Assembly (NCBI RefSeq): GCF_000233695.2
Contig: NZ_CM001488.1
Location: 1,048,792-1,112,791, forward strand
Direction of reading: 5' to 3'
Origin: Desulfobacter postgatei 2ac9
Lineage (GTDB): Bacteria > Desulfobacterota > Desulfobacteria > Desulfobacterales > Desulfobacteraceae
Length of the DNA stretch: 64,000 bases
Positions 24,141-32,040 of this stretch are shown one piece after another (the first letter of the stretch is position 1; every line of letters starts with the position of its first letter). The notes beneath the pieces are model-generated. The model was not told where the DNA came from and did not search any database. It was given only the letters and a program-made list of their open reading frames with translations. The position numbers were made by a program, and so were the translations under genes.

Positions 24141-25970
24141 ATGCACCGTAAAAAAACAAAGCTCATTTGGCGGGTTTTTCCATCATTTCTGGTTATTATT
24201 CTTTTGTCCCTGACCGTTGAAGCCTGGTATTCAACCAGCTATTTTAAAAATTTTTTTCTTGAAACCGCCCAGCGCGAACTCGTGGTCAGGGCCTCTTTGT
24301 TGCAGGACCGGTTTGCACAAGCCCTGTATGTGGATGGCTTGTCGCCACAGAATATTGATGCCCTGTGCAAAACTTTGGGAGAAAAAATTCAAACCCGCAT
24401 TACGGTGATTCTGCATTCAGGGGAGGTGATCGGTGACTCCTTTGCCAGGGTGGAAACTATGGAAAATCACAGGAAACGGCCTGAGATTCAGGAGGCGCTT
24501 TCCGGTGGAAAGAGTGTGGCCGTACGCTACAGTGACACCCTTGATAAAAACATGATGTATATTGCCCTTCCCATTGTTTACAACCGGTCTGACCCCGCTG
24601 TGATCCGGACGGCTGTCTCACTTTCAGGTATTGATGCCGAGGTTGAGGCCATGCGCAATTCAATTGTCCTGGTTCTGCTTTTGACCACCATGGCCGCGGC
24701 CCTGGCAAGCCTGTATGTTTCAAGACGCATCACTAATCCCGTGGAGCAGATGCGTCAAGAGGCCCAGGCGTTTTCCATGGGTAACCTGACCCATCGATTG
24801 TCCTATCCCGATACCGAAGAACTGGCTCAACTGGCCGAGGCTATGAATTTTATGGCCTCAGAACTTAATAAAAAGATCATAGATACCAGAAACCACAGTC
24901 AAGAACTTGAAGCGGTTCACGCCAGTATGCAGGAGGGCGTAATCGCCATTAACGCTCAGGAGCAGATCATTACCATCAATAAGGCTGCTGCCAAAATATT
25001 TGACTTCTCTCCGGAGATTCTCAAAACAAAGCATGTGCTTGAGGTTGCCAGAAATTATGACCTGCAGGTATTCATTAAAAAGGCCCTTGCCACCAGTGAA
25101 CCTGTGGAAGATGATATCGTGATTGACAGAGGCGAGCGAATGGTGCTCAATATCCATTCCACGGCTTTGTACGACACCCAGGACAAGCGCATGGGCACCC
25201 TGATCATTTTTCGTGACATCACCCGGATCCGGTTGCTTGAAACCATGCACAAGGATTTTGCGGCAAATGTTTCCCACGAATTAAAAACGCCTTTGACCGC
25301 GATCAAAGGCTTCATTGAGATCATTTTGGAGATGATGCCGGACAACGGCGGCACCTTATCCCAGGATTCCGTGGCCCAGTATGGCAGGTTTCTGGGGATC
25401 ATCGAAAAAAACGTCAACCGGATGGTCAGCCTGATTGATGACCTTCTGGCTCTGGCAAGACTGGAGCGCCTTAAAGGGACCGATGTTCAGTTTGAGGCCC
25501 ATCCCCTGGCCGGCCTGATCCAAAAGGCTGTTGGGTTTTGCGCGGACAGGGCCCAGGCCCGGAGCGTAACCGTGGACGTTCACTGCCCGGAAGGCGTTGC
25601 CGCCATGGTGGACCCCACGCTCATGGAGCAGGCTGTGTTTAATCTGGTGGACAATGCCGTAAAGTACAGCAGTGACGGAACAAGTGTCAGCATTCATGCA
25701 GAACAAAAAGGCCACGATATAGAAATCCAGGTCAAAGATACGGGGCCTGGCATTGATCAAGAGCATCTGCCGAAAATATTCAATCGATTTTACCGGGTGG
25801 ATAAGGGCAGAAGCCGGGACCAGGGCGGTACAGGACTGGGGTTGGCCATTGTTAAGCATATTGTCCAGTACCACAACGGCCGTATTGAGGTGGAAAGTCG
25901 GCGGGGGAAGGGGACATGCTTCACCATCACCATTCCCGGGGCTACAGAAAAGCACATGGTCTCAGGGTAA
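24141..25970 (+). CDS. phoR: PhoR-type sensor histidine kinase
   Basis: 609 residues. TM1 (about 10-28), a periplasmic region of about 140 residues, TM2 (about 172-195), HAMP (TNPVEQMRQEAQAFSMG), PAS (about 255-360), HisKA with His379 in VSHELKTPLTAIKGF and HATPase with N-box MEQAVFNLVDNAVKYS and G-boxes DTGPGID, GTGLGLA. The extended periplasmic part and the HAMP domain differ from the short E. coli PhoR but are common in this lineage. It follows phoB by 5 bases. Confidence 0.92.
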   Translation: MHRKKTKLIWRVFPSFLVIILLSLTVEAWYSTSYFKNFFLETAQRELVVRASLLQDRFAQALYVDGLSPQNIDALCKTLGEKIQTRITVILHSGEVIGDSFARVETMENHRKRPEIQEALSGGKSVAVRYSDTLDKNMMYIALPIVYNRSDPAVIRTAVSLSGIDAEVEAMRNSIVLVLLLTTMAAALASLYVSRRITNPVEQMRQEAQAFSMGNLTHRLSYPDTEELAQLAEAMNFMASELNKKIIDTRNHSQELEAVHASMQEGVIAINAQEQIITINKAAAKIFDFSPEILKTKHVLEVARNYDLQVFIKKALATSEPVEDDIVIDRGERMVLNIHSTALYDTQDKRMGTLIIFRDITRIRLLETMHKDFAANVSHELKTPLTAIKGFIEIILEMMPDNGGTLSQDSVAQYGRFLGIIEKNVNRMVSLIDDLLALARLERLKGTDVQFEAHPLAGLIQKAVGFCADRAQARSVTVDVHCPEGVAAMVDPTLMEQAVFNLVDNAVKYSSDGTSVSIHAEQKGHDIEIQVKDTGPGIDQEHLPKIFNRFYRVDKGRSRDQGGTGLGLAIVKHIVQYHNGRIEVESRRGKGTCFTITIPGATEKHMVSG

Positions 25971-26025
25971 TGGCATGTAACTGTCCTGCCGTTTAATGCC
26001 AATATCCAATTATTCATACGGATTA

Positions 26026-26217
26026 TTAATAATAGTCCGGGCGTTGAATTCGGTATTTTTCAAATTCGCTTTCGGCGTGGGCCTTGGCTATTTCCGCCGT
26101 TACCCTTCCAGCGTCCTGCAGGATTTCCCGGTCGGTGGATTGAGCAGTCACATCATAATCAATGGATGTCTCTTTTTTTCCAGCTTTTTGACGTTGCTTG
26201 TTTTTATCCCTCTTCAT
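26026..26217 (-). CDS. Small hypothetical protein, possible antitoxin-like
   Basis: 63 residues, lysine-rich N-terminus and a long charged helix (GRVTAEIAKAHAESEFEKYRI). The start ATG overlaps the stop of the preceding pRiA4b-type gene by four bases, so they are cotranscribed. The final helix resembles C-terminal helices of RhuM-type proteins, but the match is too weak to name. A partner role to the neighbouring small gene is possible. Confidence 0.5.
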   Translation of the reverse strand: MKRDKNKQRQKAGKKETSIDYDVTAQSTDREILQDAGRVTAEIAKAHAESEFEKYRIQRPDYY

Positions 26218-26804
26218 TCAACGCCGCCCCAGTTTTGATACCTGTCCCGGGACCAACGGAGGTATTTCATCAATTCCCAATTGATAGAATCGGAATCAAA
26301 CCGCTCACTGTCGTAATCGCCGCCGGACCATTCCATGTAACCTTCGTGTTCTTCATGGCTCGGGTCCTTCAGGGCGTTGCAGAATTCAAAGTAGCCGGGT
26401 ACGCCGCCCACATCTTCAGGAGGGCATGCCTGTTCGCCTTCAAGACAGACCAGCTCCGTTCTGAGTTCCGGATTGAAATAACGGCTTTCCTCCAGAACAA
26501 GTTCATGCTCCCAGCTGTCCCCGAAATCATACAGATAACCAAAGGTGCGGCCTTTCTGTTTGATCAGATCTCCAAGACGGTATCTGCCGCAGACCAGCCC
26601 GTCTTCTTTCGATTCCGGGTATTCCGTGTATCGTTTCTTACCGATGGTGAATTCGTGCAGATGGCTGTCGGTCCAACCCATGACAATCTGGATAACATCG
26701 TGCAGCCGGTCCAGTGTAATGCTGGCGGGCACCACAAAACGACGCCAGATTGCCGGTTCGATATCAAGCAGTTGTATTTTCAGCAAATAAAATCGTTTGT
26801 TCAT
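26214..26804 (-). CDS. pRiA4b ORF-3-like family protein
   Basis: 196 residues. The family signature is visible as LKIQLLDIEPAIWRRFVVPA (residues 8-27), LHDVIQIVMGWTDSHLHEF, FGYLYDFGDSWEHELVLE and CPPEDVGGVPGY. This family is common on plasmids and islands; its function is not established. It overlaps a 63-residue gene downstream. A 38-codon fragment of another gene lies directly upstream, so this edge of the island looks rearranged. Confidence 0.88.
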   Translation of the reverse strand: MNKRFYLLKIQLLDIEPAIWRRFVVPASITLDRLHDVIQIVMGWTDSHLHEFTIGKKRYTEYPESKEDGLVCGRYRLGDLIKQKGRTFGYLYDFGDSWEHELVLEESRYFNPELRTELVCLEGEQACPPEDVGGVPGYFEFCNALKDPSHEEHEGYMEWSGGDYDSERFDSDSINWELMKYLRWSRDRYQNWGGVE

Positions 26805-26824
26805 TTCTTCACCTCATATTTTGA

Positions 26825-26941
26825 TTAGAATCTTGGTTTTCGGCCATGGGCCTCATCAAAATGGACTGCAAGATTCAACAAGGCATCTGCAAGGGCGTGC
26901 GGCCCCAGATCGATCAGTTTTTGTTTGCGGTAATCAGTCAT
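26825..26941 (-). pseudogene. N-terminal gene fragment (38 codons)
   Basis: ATG 26941 to TAA 26825 encodes a 38-residue peptide that begins MTDYRKQKLIDLGPHALADALL. This resembles the start of larger island proteins with a repeated LxxLGxxxLAxxLL helix (possibly DUF6880), cut short by a stop. The gene lies between sbcC and the pRiA4b-type gene. The family suggestion is from memory and weak; that the ORF is a remnant is inference from its length and position. Confidence 0.4.
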
Positions 26942-26957
26942 TTGCTTGTCCTCTAAT

Positions 26958-29900
26958 TCATATTCCAACCCTTGTACAGCCCGGGCCGGACATTGAGCTG
27001 CGGCCGCCGGATACAGGTGTGATGTTTATCCGGGTGCTGATTCTTTCTTTCAGTGCAGATACATGGGAGATGATTCCGATTAGCTTGGCGTCCTGCTGAA
27101 GTCCGGATAATGTTTCCAGTGCGGTCTCCAGAGCCTCTTCATCCAAGGTGCCGAAGCCTTCATCCAGAAACAGGGAATCCACCCGGACTTTTCGGCTGGC
27201 CATTTGAGATAGCCCCAGCGCCAGCGTCAGGCTGACAATAAAGCTTTCACCGCCGGACAGGTTCTTGGTCGAGCGGATTTCACCGGCCTGATAGTTGTCG
27301 ACGACGTTCAGCTCCAGTGGCTGCTGTTCATCACGGATCAGCAGATAGCGATCGGTCATTTTTTCCAGCTGCCGGTTGGCATGGGATACCATCAGTTCGA
27401 AAGTCAGCCCCTGAGCAAAGTTCCGGTACTTTTTCCCGTCGGCTGAACCGATGAGTCCATGCAGCTTCTCCCAGCGTGCGCACTCTTTCTTTTGGGCGTC
27501 GATGGCGGACTGCTTTTGTTTTATCCGCTCTTTGGCGGCTGTATTTTCACTTAAGCGGTATTTGAGACCGGCAAGGGCATCGCGGAGTGTTTTCAGGGAT
27601 TCTTCATCCGCCTTGAACTGCGGTGCAAGCTCCCCAAGCGTCTTGTCAGTAAGCTTTTTGGCGGTCTCCGTGGCCAGACGAGTTTCCCGGTCTTTCTGTT
27701 TCGCGTTGAGCTCTGTCCCCGCATCATCCAGCGCCTTTGCCCGGGAGGCTAAGGATTCCTGTTTTTCATAAGGCAGTCTGGCTTCGAGGAAGGATTTCTC
27801 ATCTGCAAAGCCTGCCGGAATCAGAGCCGCTGAAAAGTCGGTTTCCGCTTTTTTCAGTTCAGGTGCTCTCTGCTCAATGCGCCTCTTCAGGGAGTCAACA
27901 TGGGTCTTCGCCGTAGTCAGCTTCTGCTGCCGCTCGGTGTTCAGGTCTCTGGCTTTCTTCTCGGCATTTTCAGCGTCGGTAATGGCTTTGTTCAGTCGAC
28001 CTTCTTCATCATCAGGCTTTTTGTCGCCATACAATTTCTTCCGCTCATCTGTTCCGTCGGTCAGTTCTTTTTTCAGCCGTTCCAGATTTTCCTGCTTTTC
28101 AGTCAGAGCCTTAACCTGCGTATTAATCACGGCATCAAGACGCTTCAGTTCGCTGTCGATGTCAGCAATCTGTTTTTCGATGTCGGTCTTTAGCTTTGCC
28201 TGTTCCTGCCATGCCTTCAGTCTTGATTTGAGGGATTTGAGCAGTGCCTCGACCTCTGACTCAGGAATTTCCGTGATACCAAGTGGCTGGAGTTTCCCGG
28301 AAACAGCCAGCTTCATTTCATCAAAGCCGGTCCGAAGCTTCGCGAGGATTTCCTTCAGTGCCGTGAGCGTTTTTTCTGCGGCCTTCTTATCATTGGCGGC
28401 ATCGGTTTGCAGCTTCTCGCCGTCATTCAGGTTTTTACGGGCAGTGGTTTCTGCCTGTTCCAGTTTTTTGATAGCCGCTTCCTGTTCGTCTGCCGTGTCG
28501 ATCAACTTGGTCAGCGGTCCTATCTTTTGCTCGATTTCATCGGGAACCGGAACATTGCCCTTTGCAAACGGATGTTCGGTTGAGCCGCAGAGTGGGCACG
28601 GTTTGCCGTCTTGAAGCTTGGACCGGTGATCTTCAAGCTCCTCGATTTTCTTGATAAAAGCCATCTCACGAAGGAGGGTCTCCTTCTCGGTGCGATATTC
28701 CCGGAGCAGTTTGTCACCCAGCAATTCGCTCAGGGCATCCTTGCCTTGCTGTAGCTTTTTACCGGTGGTCGCAAGCGCCTGTTTTTTGAGGGAACACTGC
28801 CTGGCGGCTTTCTCCAGTTTCTTTGCGGCATTTGCTACGGCCGTATCGGCTTTTTTGAGATCGGTTTCTTTCTGTGTGATCTCCTGTTGTCTGGTGAACA
28901 GGTTAACAAACTGTTCTTCAATACCGGCCAGTCCACTGATCAACCATTCATCCCGGGCATTTTCTTTGAGGTACAGCTCTGCAGCTTCAAGTGTTTTCTC
29001 TGCGGCAGTCCGTTTTTCCTGTTCCTTCACTCGGGTCTGCTTTTCGGCCCCAATCTTTGCGGCTTCCTTGGTGCAGGCATCAGCACCTTCCGATACAGTC
29101 TTTGTCTGTTCGGCAATTTTTTGATCCAGTGACCGGATTTTCTGGATCAACGGGGCAGCCGTTTTGAGATCCTCTTTGGATTTAAGGGTGATTTGTTCGG
29201 TAGCCTTAAGCGCCTCAGCTTGTGTGTTTGCCGATGTTTCAAGTTCTGGAAGTGCGGCTTCAGCCGTTTTCAAGGCGGTCTGATCGTCAGCCTGCTGCTT
29301 GCGCAGGGATGTTACGCTCACGTATGTTCCGTCCAGTGATGCGGCTTTAACGGCCTGTTCAAGTTTGGCCCGTTCCGTTTTAAACGCCTCAGTATCGGCC
29401 TCCAGTTTGGTGGCTTCATCCGTAAGGCTGAGGATCTCCTTTTTCAGGTTATCAATGGTGGTCAGCCATGTGATGGCTTTGCCGGTTTCGGTAGCTTTTC
29501 CGGTAAGCTCAGTCTCCTGTTTCTGCTTAGCCGCAAGGTCATCCTGAATTTCCTTTTCCTGTTCCGGCTCCAGAATCACGATGCCGGATGTTTCTGCGTT
29601 CAGGAGGTTCAGCTTTTCCCGCTCGTCACGTTGACGCTCATGGACCCGGCGTGAAATTTCCGAATAGATTTCGGTGCCGGTGATCTGCTCGAGTATCTTG
29701 GATTTCTGTTCAACGTCAGCTTTCAGGAAGGTATCAAACCCGCCTTGTGCCAGCAGAATGGAGCGGGTGAAACGGTCAAAGTCCATCCCGGTTTTTTCTT
29801 CAATGAGCCCACCCACAAGGCTCTTCTTGGTTTCGATGAGCTTTTCCGTAACATCGTCCGCAATCTGGTGTTCTTGATCCTGCAGGTTGCCTTCAGCCTT

Positions 29901-30209
29901 TTTCCGTGCCCGGCGCTGTTCCCAGTGACAGCGGAACCGGCCGGCCTGGGATTCAAACAGCACCTCGGCGTAGCATTCACCGGTCTGGCGAGACATAATC
30001 TCATTTCCACTCTTGGTGATTTTTCCAAGGCGGGGCGTGGCGCCATACAGGGCCAGACAGATGGCATCAAGAATGGTCGACTTGCCCGCACCGGTTGGAC
30101 CGGTCAGGGCAAAGATACCGTTGGACACATATTCGGGATCAGTGAAGTCTATGACCCATTCACCGTAGAGGGAGTTGAGGTTCTTAAATCGCAGTTCAAG
30201 GATTTTCAT
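26958..30209 (-). CDS. sbcC: SbcC exonuclease subunit (Rad50-like SMC ATPase)
   Basis: 1083 residues. N-terminal Walker A ALTGPTGAGKSTILDAICLALYG (about 33-55, with the P-loop GPTGAGKS), long coiled coils broken by a zinc hook CPLC (about 536-539), and a C-terminal ABC signature NLSGGESFIVSLTLALGLS with Walker B LFLDEGFGTLDEE. With SbcD it makes the nuclease that opens hairpins and processes double-strand ends. It is separated from sbcD by a four-helix-bundle gene, which overlaps its ATG by four bases. The C-terminus after SHVSALKERI is conventional for SbcC. Confidence 0.95.
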   Translation of the reverse strand: MKILELRFKNLNSLYGEWVIDFTDPEYVSNGIFALTGPTGAGKSTILDAICLALYGATPRLGKITKSGNEIMSRQTGECYAEVLFESQAGRFRCHWEQRRARKKAEGNLQDQEHQIADDVTEKLIETKKSLVGGLIEEKTGMDFDRFTRSILLAQGGFDTFLKADVEQKSKILEQITGTEIYSEISRRVHERQRDEREKLNLLNAETSGIVILEPEQEKEIQDDLAAKQKQETELTGKATETGKAITWLTTIDNLKKEILSLTDEATKLEADTEAFKTERAKLEQAVKAASLDGTYVSVTSLRKQQADDQTALKTAEAALPELETSANTQAEALKATEQITLKSKEDLKTAAPLIQKIRSLDQKIAEQTKTVSEGADACTKEAAKIGAEKQTRVKEQEKRTAAEKTLEAAELYLKENARDEWLISGLAGIEEQFVNLFTRQQEITQKETDLKKADTAVANAAKKLEKAARQCSLKKQALATTGKKLQQGKDALSELLGDKLLREYRTEKETLLREMAFIKKIEELEDHRSKLQDGKPCPLCGSTEHPFAKGNVPVPDEIEQKIGPLTKLIDTADEQEAAIKKLEQAETTARKNLNDGEKLQTDAANDKKAAEKTLTALKEILAKLRTGFDEMKLAVSGKLQPLGITEIPESEVEALLKSLKSRLKAWQEQAKLKTDIEKQIADIDSELKRLDAVINTQVKALTEKQENLERLKKELTDGTDERKKLYGDKKPDDEEGRLNKAITDAENAEKKARDLNTERQQKLTTAKTHVDSLKRRIEQRAPELKKAETDFSAALIPAGFADEKSFLEARLPYEKQESLASRAKALDDAGTELNAKQKDRETRLATETAKKLTDKTLGELAPQFKADEESLKTLRDALAGLKYRLSENTAAKERIKQKQSAIDAQKKECARWEKLHGLIGSADGKKYRNFAQGLTFELMVSHANRQLEKMTDRYLLIRDEQQPLELNVVDNYQAGEIRSTKNLSGGESFIVSLTLALGLSQMASRKVRVDSLFLDEGFGTLDEEALETALETLSGLQQDAKLIGIISHVSALKERISTRINITPVSGGRSSMSGPGCTRVGI

Positions 30210-30583
30210 GATTTTTGAACTCTGATTTTAGATTTTTGATTCTGCTGCGAAGTTTTGATTGAGGAAACGAATATAGCCGTCAGTTCATCGGCTTCTTTGA
30301 GTAAAGGTTGCACCTTGGATTCGGGCAGCAGGTTACCTTCAATAATTAGCTCAAGCCGGAAACAGGTTTCGTCTGCTTCTTCCGCCACAATACCAAGTTT
30401 TGAAATAAATTCAGCCTTTGATCTTCCCCGGCAAGCTGCTCGGTAGTTGGCACCCACAGAAGTCCCTGATCGGATAATTTGCCTCCCAATGGCAATTGCA
30501 GACGTTGTCTTAGGCAGGGCATCAACCAAGTTCATGATCCTTAGTGCAAATTGCTTAGTGCGATCCTTAAGCTCCTGTTCCAT
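30206..30583 (-). CDS. Four-helix-bundle protein (S23/IVS family) between sbcD and sbcC
   Basis: 125 residues. Signature parts are FALRIMNLVDALPKT, IGRQIIRSGTSVGANYRAACRGRSKAEFISKLGIVAEEADET and a LxELxx helix typical of the S23 ribosomal-intervening-sequence family. Function is unknown. It lies exactly between sbcD and sbcC and the stop overlaps the sbcC ATG. The last dozen residues (NQKSKIRVQKS) are encoded by an A/T-rich repeat (ATCAAAAATCTAAAATC type), and a similar repeat covers the gap upstream. The unit therefore looks inserted into an older sbcDC pair. Confidence 0.85.
   Translation of the reverse strand: MEQELKDRTKQFALRIMNLVDALPKTTSAIAIGRQIIRSGTSVGANYRAACRGRSKAEFISKLGIVAEEADETCFRLELIIEGNLLPESKVQPLLKEADELTAIFVSSIKTSQQNQKSKIRVQKS
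30211..30247. repeat. A/T-rich repeat, left flank of four-helix-bundle gene
   Basis: Written TTTGAACTCTGATTTTAG then TTTTTGATTCTG on the plus strand. It supplies the final codons of the four-helix-bundle gene. A related repeat lies at 30590-30625. Confidence 0.5.
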
Positions 30584-30589
30584 AAATCA

Positions 30590-30625
30590 GCATTCCTAAA
30601 TCAAAATTCAAAAATCAAAATTCAT
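30590..30625. repeat. A/T-rich repeat, right flank of four-helix-bundle gene
   Basis: Reads CCTAAATCAAAATTC then AAAAATCAAAATTC on the plus strand. It spans the gap between sbcD and the four-helix-bundle gene and provides the sbcD stop (last codons ...NEF). Confidence 0.5.
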
Positions 30626-31907
30626 TCACGTCTTCTTCATGGAGAGACTTGATTATTTCGTTGTAGGAGACCGTCAGTTCCTCCCGGTCTTCATCCGGCA
30701 CCTCAAAGGCATCCAGACAGCGGGTGAAAACATCCCCGGCATCCAGATCATCAAGGGTTTCATCTTCAGCGACAGTACTGATCACCCGGTCCATGCCGCG
30801 CCGGTTTTTAATCCGCCTGATTTCCATGGCAGAGTCGGCCATCGCCTCGTCGAGCATCTTGCGCAGGTTGCCGATGATGTCGCTGCCGGTGTATTCAATC
30901 TCAAGCCAGGCAGCGCTTTCTCTCTTTTTGAGCGCCTCCAGTTTTGTATGGATATCATCCAGAGACCCGACAATGCGGACCAGCTCCTGAAAACAAGGCA
31001 CAGGAAGTTCCTGGATTTTTGGCGTGGTACTGTTGAACTCTATGAGTACGACCTTTTTTTTCTGAGTCGCTTCGCCGTAGCCCATCGGGATGGGCGAACC
31101 ACAGTAGCGGATGTGCTCCGCGCTGCCGACCGCCTGGGGAACATGCAAATGCCCGAGGGCGAGGTAATCGATTGCCGAGGGGAAAACTTCCGCACCGACA
31201 TGGGCCAGCGACCCCACATACAGCTCTCGGACACCATCACCGTCAACCGTCTTACCACCTGCCGTGAACAGGTGGCCCATGGCAACGATGGGAATCTGGG
31301 ATTGCGGATTTTTGATTGCGGATTGCCGAATTATTTCCTCGCGTTTGCGCTCGGCGATTTTAACCACTTCGGCATAGTGTGCCTTGATCCCTTCGACCAG
31401 TTTCCGATTCTTATCATCAATCGTCTCACCGGGTTCAACAGTACGCACATCCTTATCTCTCAGGTACGGAATCGCACAAATGATTGCAGATTTTTCAAGG
31501 TTGATTGCATTGCCTTCACAATCCGCATTCCGCAATCCAAAATCTAAAATCGGAATGACCTCATCCTCCAATACATCGGTCATGGAGCCGACCACATAGA
31601 CATTCAGCGCTCGAAGCAGTTCCTTTGGTGCATTCAGAAATGACGGCGAATCGTGATTTCCGGCAATGACCACAACATGACGGCAGCAGGATGCCGCAAC
31701 CCGGCACAGGAAGCGATAGTAGAGCTCCTGTGCCCGGTTGCTGGGGGTGCTGGTATCAAACAGATCACCGGCAACCAGCAGCGCATCGACCTTTTCATCT
31801 TCAATGGTCTGAGCCAGCCAATCCAGAAACGCTGAAAACTCCTCATAACGCTTCCTGCCGTAAAGGGACCGGCCTAAATGCCAGTCTGATGTGTGAAGGA
31901 TTTTCAT
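30615..31907 (-). CDS. sbcD: SbcD nuclease subunit (Mre11-like), with two in-frame insertions
   Basis: 430 residues from ATG 31907 (MKILHTSDWHLG). The calcineurin-like phosphoesterase motifs are DWHLG, AGDLFD, AGNHDS and MGHLFTAGG. The in-frame start at 32000 adds only repeat-encoded residues and is rejected. Two segments do not look native: PILDFGLRNADCEG (about 118-132) and RQSAIKNPQSQIP (about 192-204). Both are encoded by GGATTGCGGA-type repeats. Removing them leaves normal SbcD text (for example ending PIVAMGHLFTAGG). It works with SbcC on double-strand ends; catalytic residues look intact. Confidence 0.93.
   Translation of the reverse strand: MKILHTSDWHLGRSLYGRKRYEEFSAFLDWLAQTIEDEKVDALLVAGDLFDTSTPSNRAQELYYRFLCRVAASCCRHVVVIAGNHDSPSFLNAPKELLRALNVYVVGSMTDVLEDEVIPILDFGLRNADCEGNAINLEKSAIICAIPYLRDKDVRTVEPGETIDDKNRKLVEGIKAHYAEVVKIAERKREEIIRQSAIKNPQSQIPIVAMGHLFTAGGKTVDGDGVRELYVGSLAHVGAEVFPSAIDYLALGHLHVPQAVGSAEHIRYCGSPIPMGYGEATQKKKVVLIEFNSTTPKIQELPVPCFQELVRIVGSLDDIHTKLEALKKRESAAWLEIEYTGSDIIGNLRKMLDEAMADSAMEIRRIKNRRGMDRVISTVAEDETLDDLDAGDVFTRCLDAFEVPDEDREELTVSYNEIIKSLHEEDVNEF
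31293..31335. repeat. In-frame repeat inside sbcD (copy 1)
   Basis: Plus strand shows CTGGGATTGCGGATTTTTG then ATTGCGGATTGCCG. It encodes the non-native RQSAIKNPQSQ segment of SbcD without a stop. Inverted relative to copy 2. Confidence 0.65.
31508..31550. repeat. In-frame repeat inside sbcD (copy 2)
   Basis: Minus strand shows TTTTAGATTTTGGATTGCGG then AATGCGGATTG. It encodes ILDFGLRNADC in SbcD, in the opposite orientation to copy 1. Confidence 0.65.
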
Positions 31908-31921
31908 TGAGCCTCCATTTC

Positions 31922-31996
31922 TAACCACGAAAAACACGAAAAGGGTTGGAACCACGAATGAACACGAATGGACACGAATAATTGAACCACGGAAGG
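31922..31996. repeat. ACCACGAAT repeat between sbcD and OLD gene
   Basis: Several tandem-like units AACCACGAA-AAACACGAA, then AACCACGAATGAACACGAAT and AACCACGG. This is the same family as copies at 33.8, 36.9, 37.3, 38.5, 41.0 and 41.4 kb. It is upstream of sbcD, where it may hold the promoter or only be spacer. Confidence 0.8.
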
Positions 31997-32040
31997 ACAT
32001 GAAAGCGTCTTATACATGTTAAATATCTTTTGAGATTTCG

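Noticed and set aside
27451-31547. Long plus-strand frames opposite sbcC and sbcD
   Set aside because: Mirror images of coiled-coil and helicase-rich minus genes; no start signals or family matches.
31908-32000. Upstream extension of SbcD (31 extra residues)
   Set aside because: Encoded by intergenic repeats; MKILHTSDWHLG is the family start.
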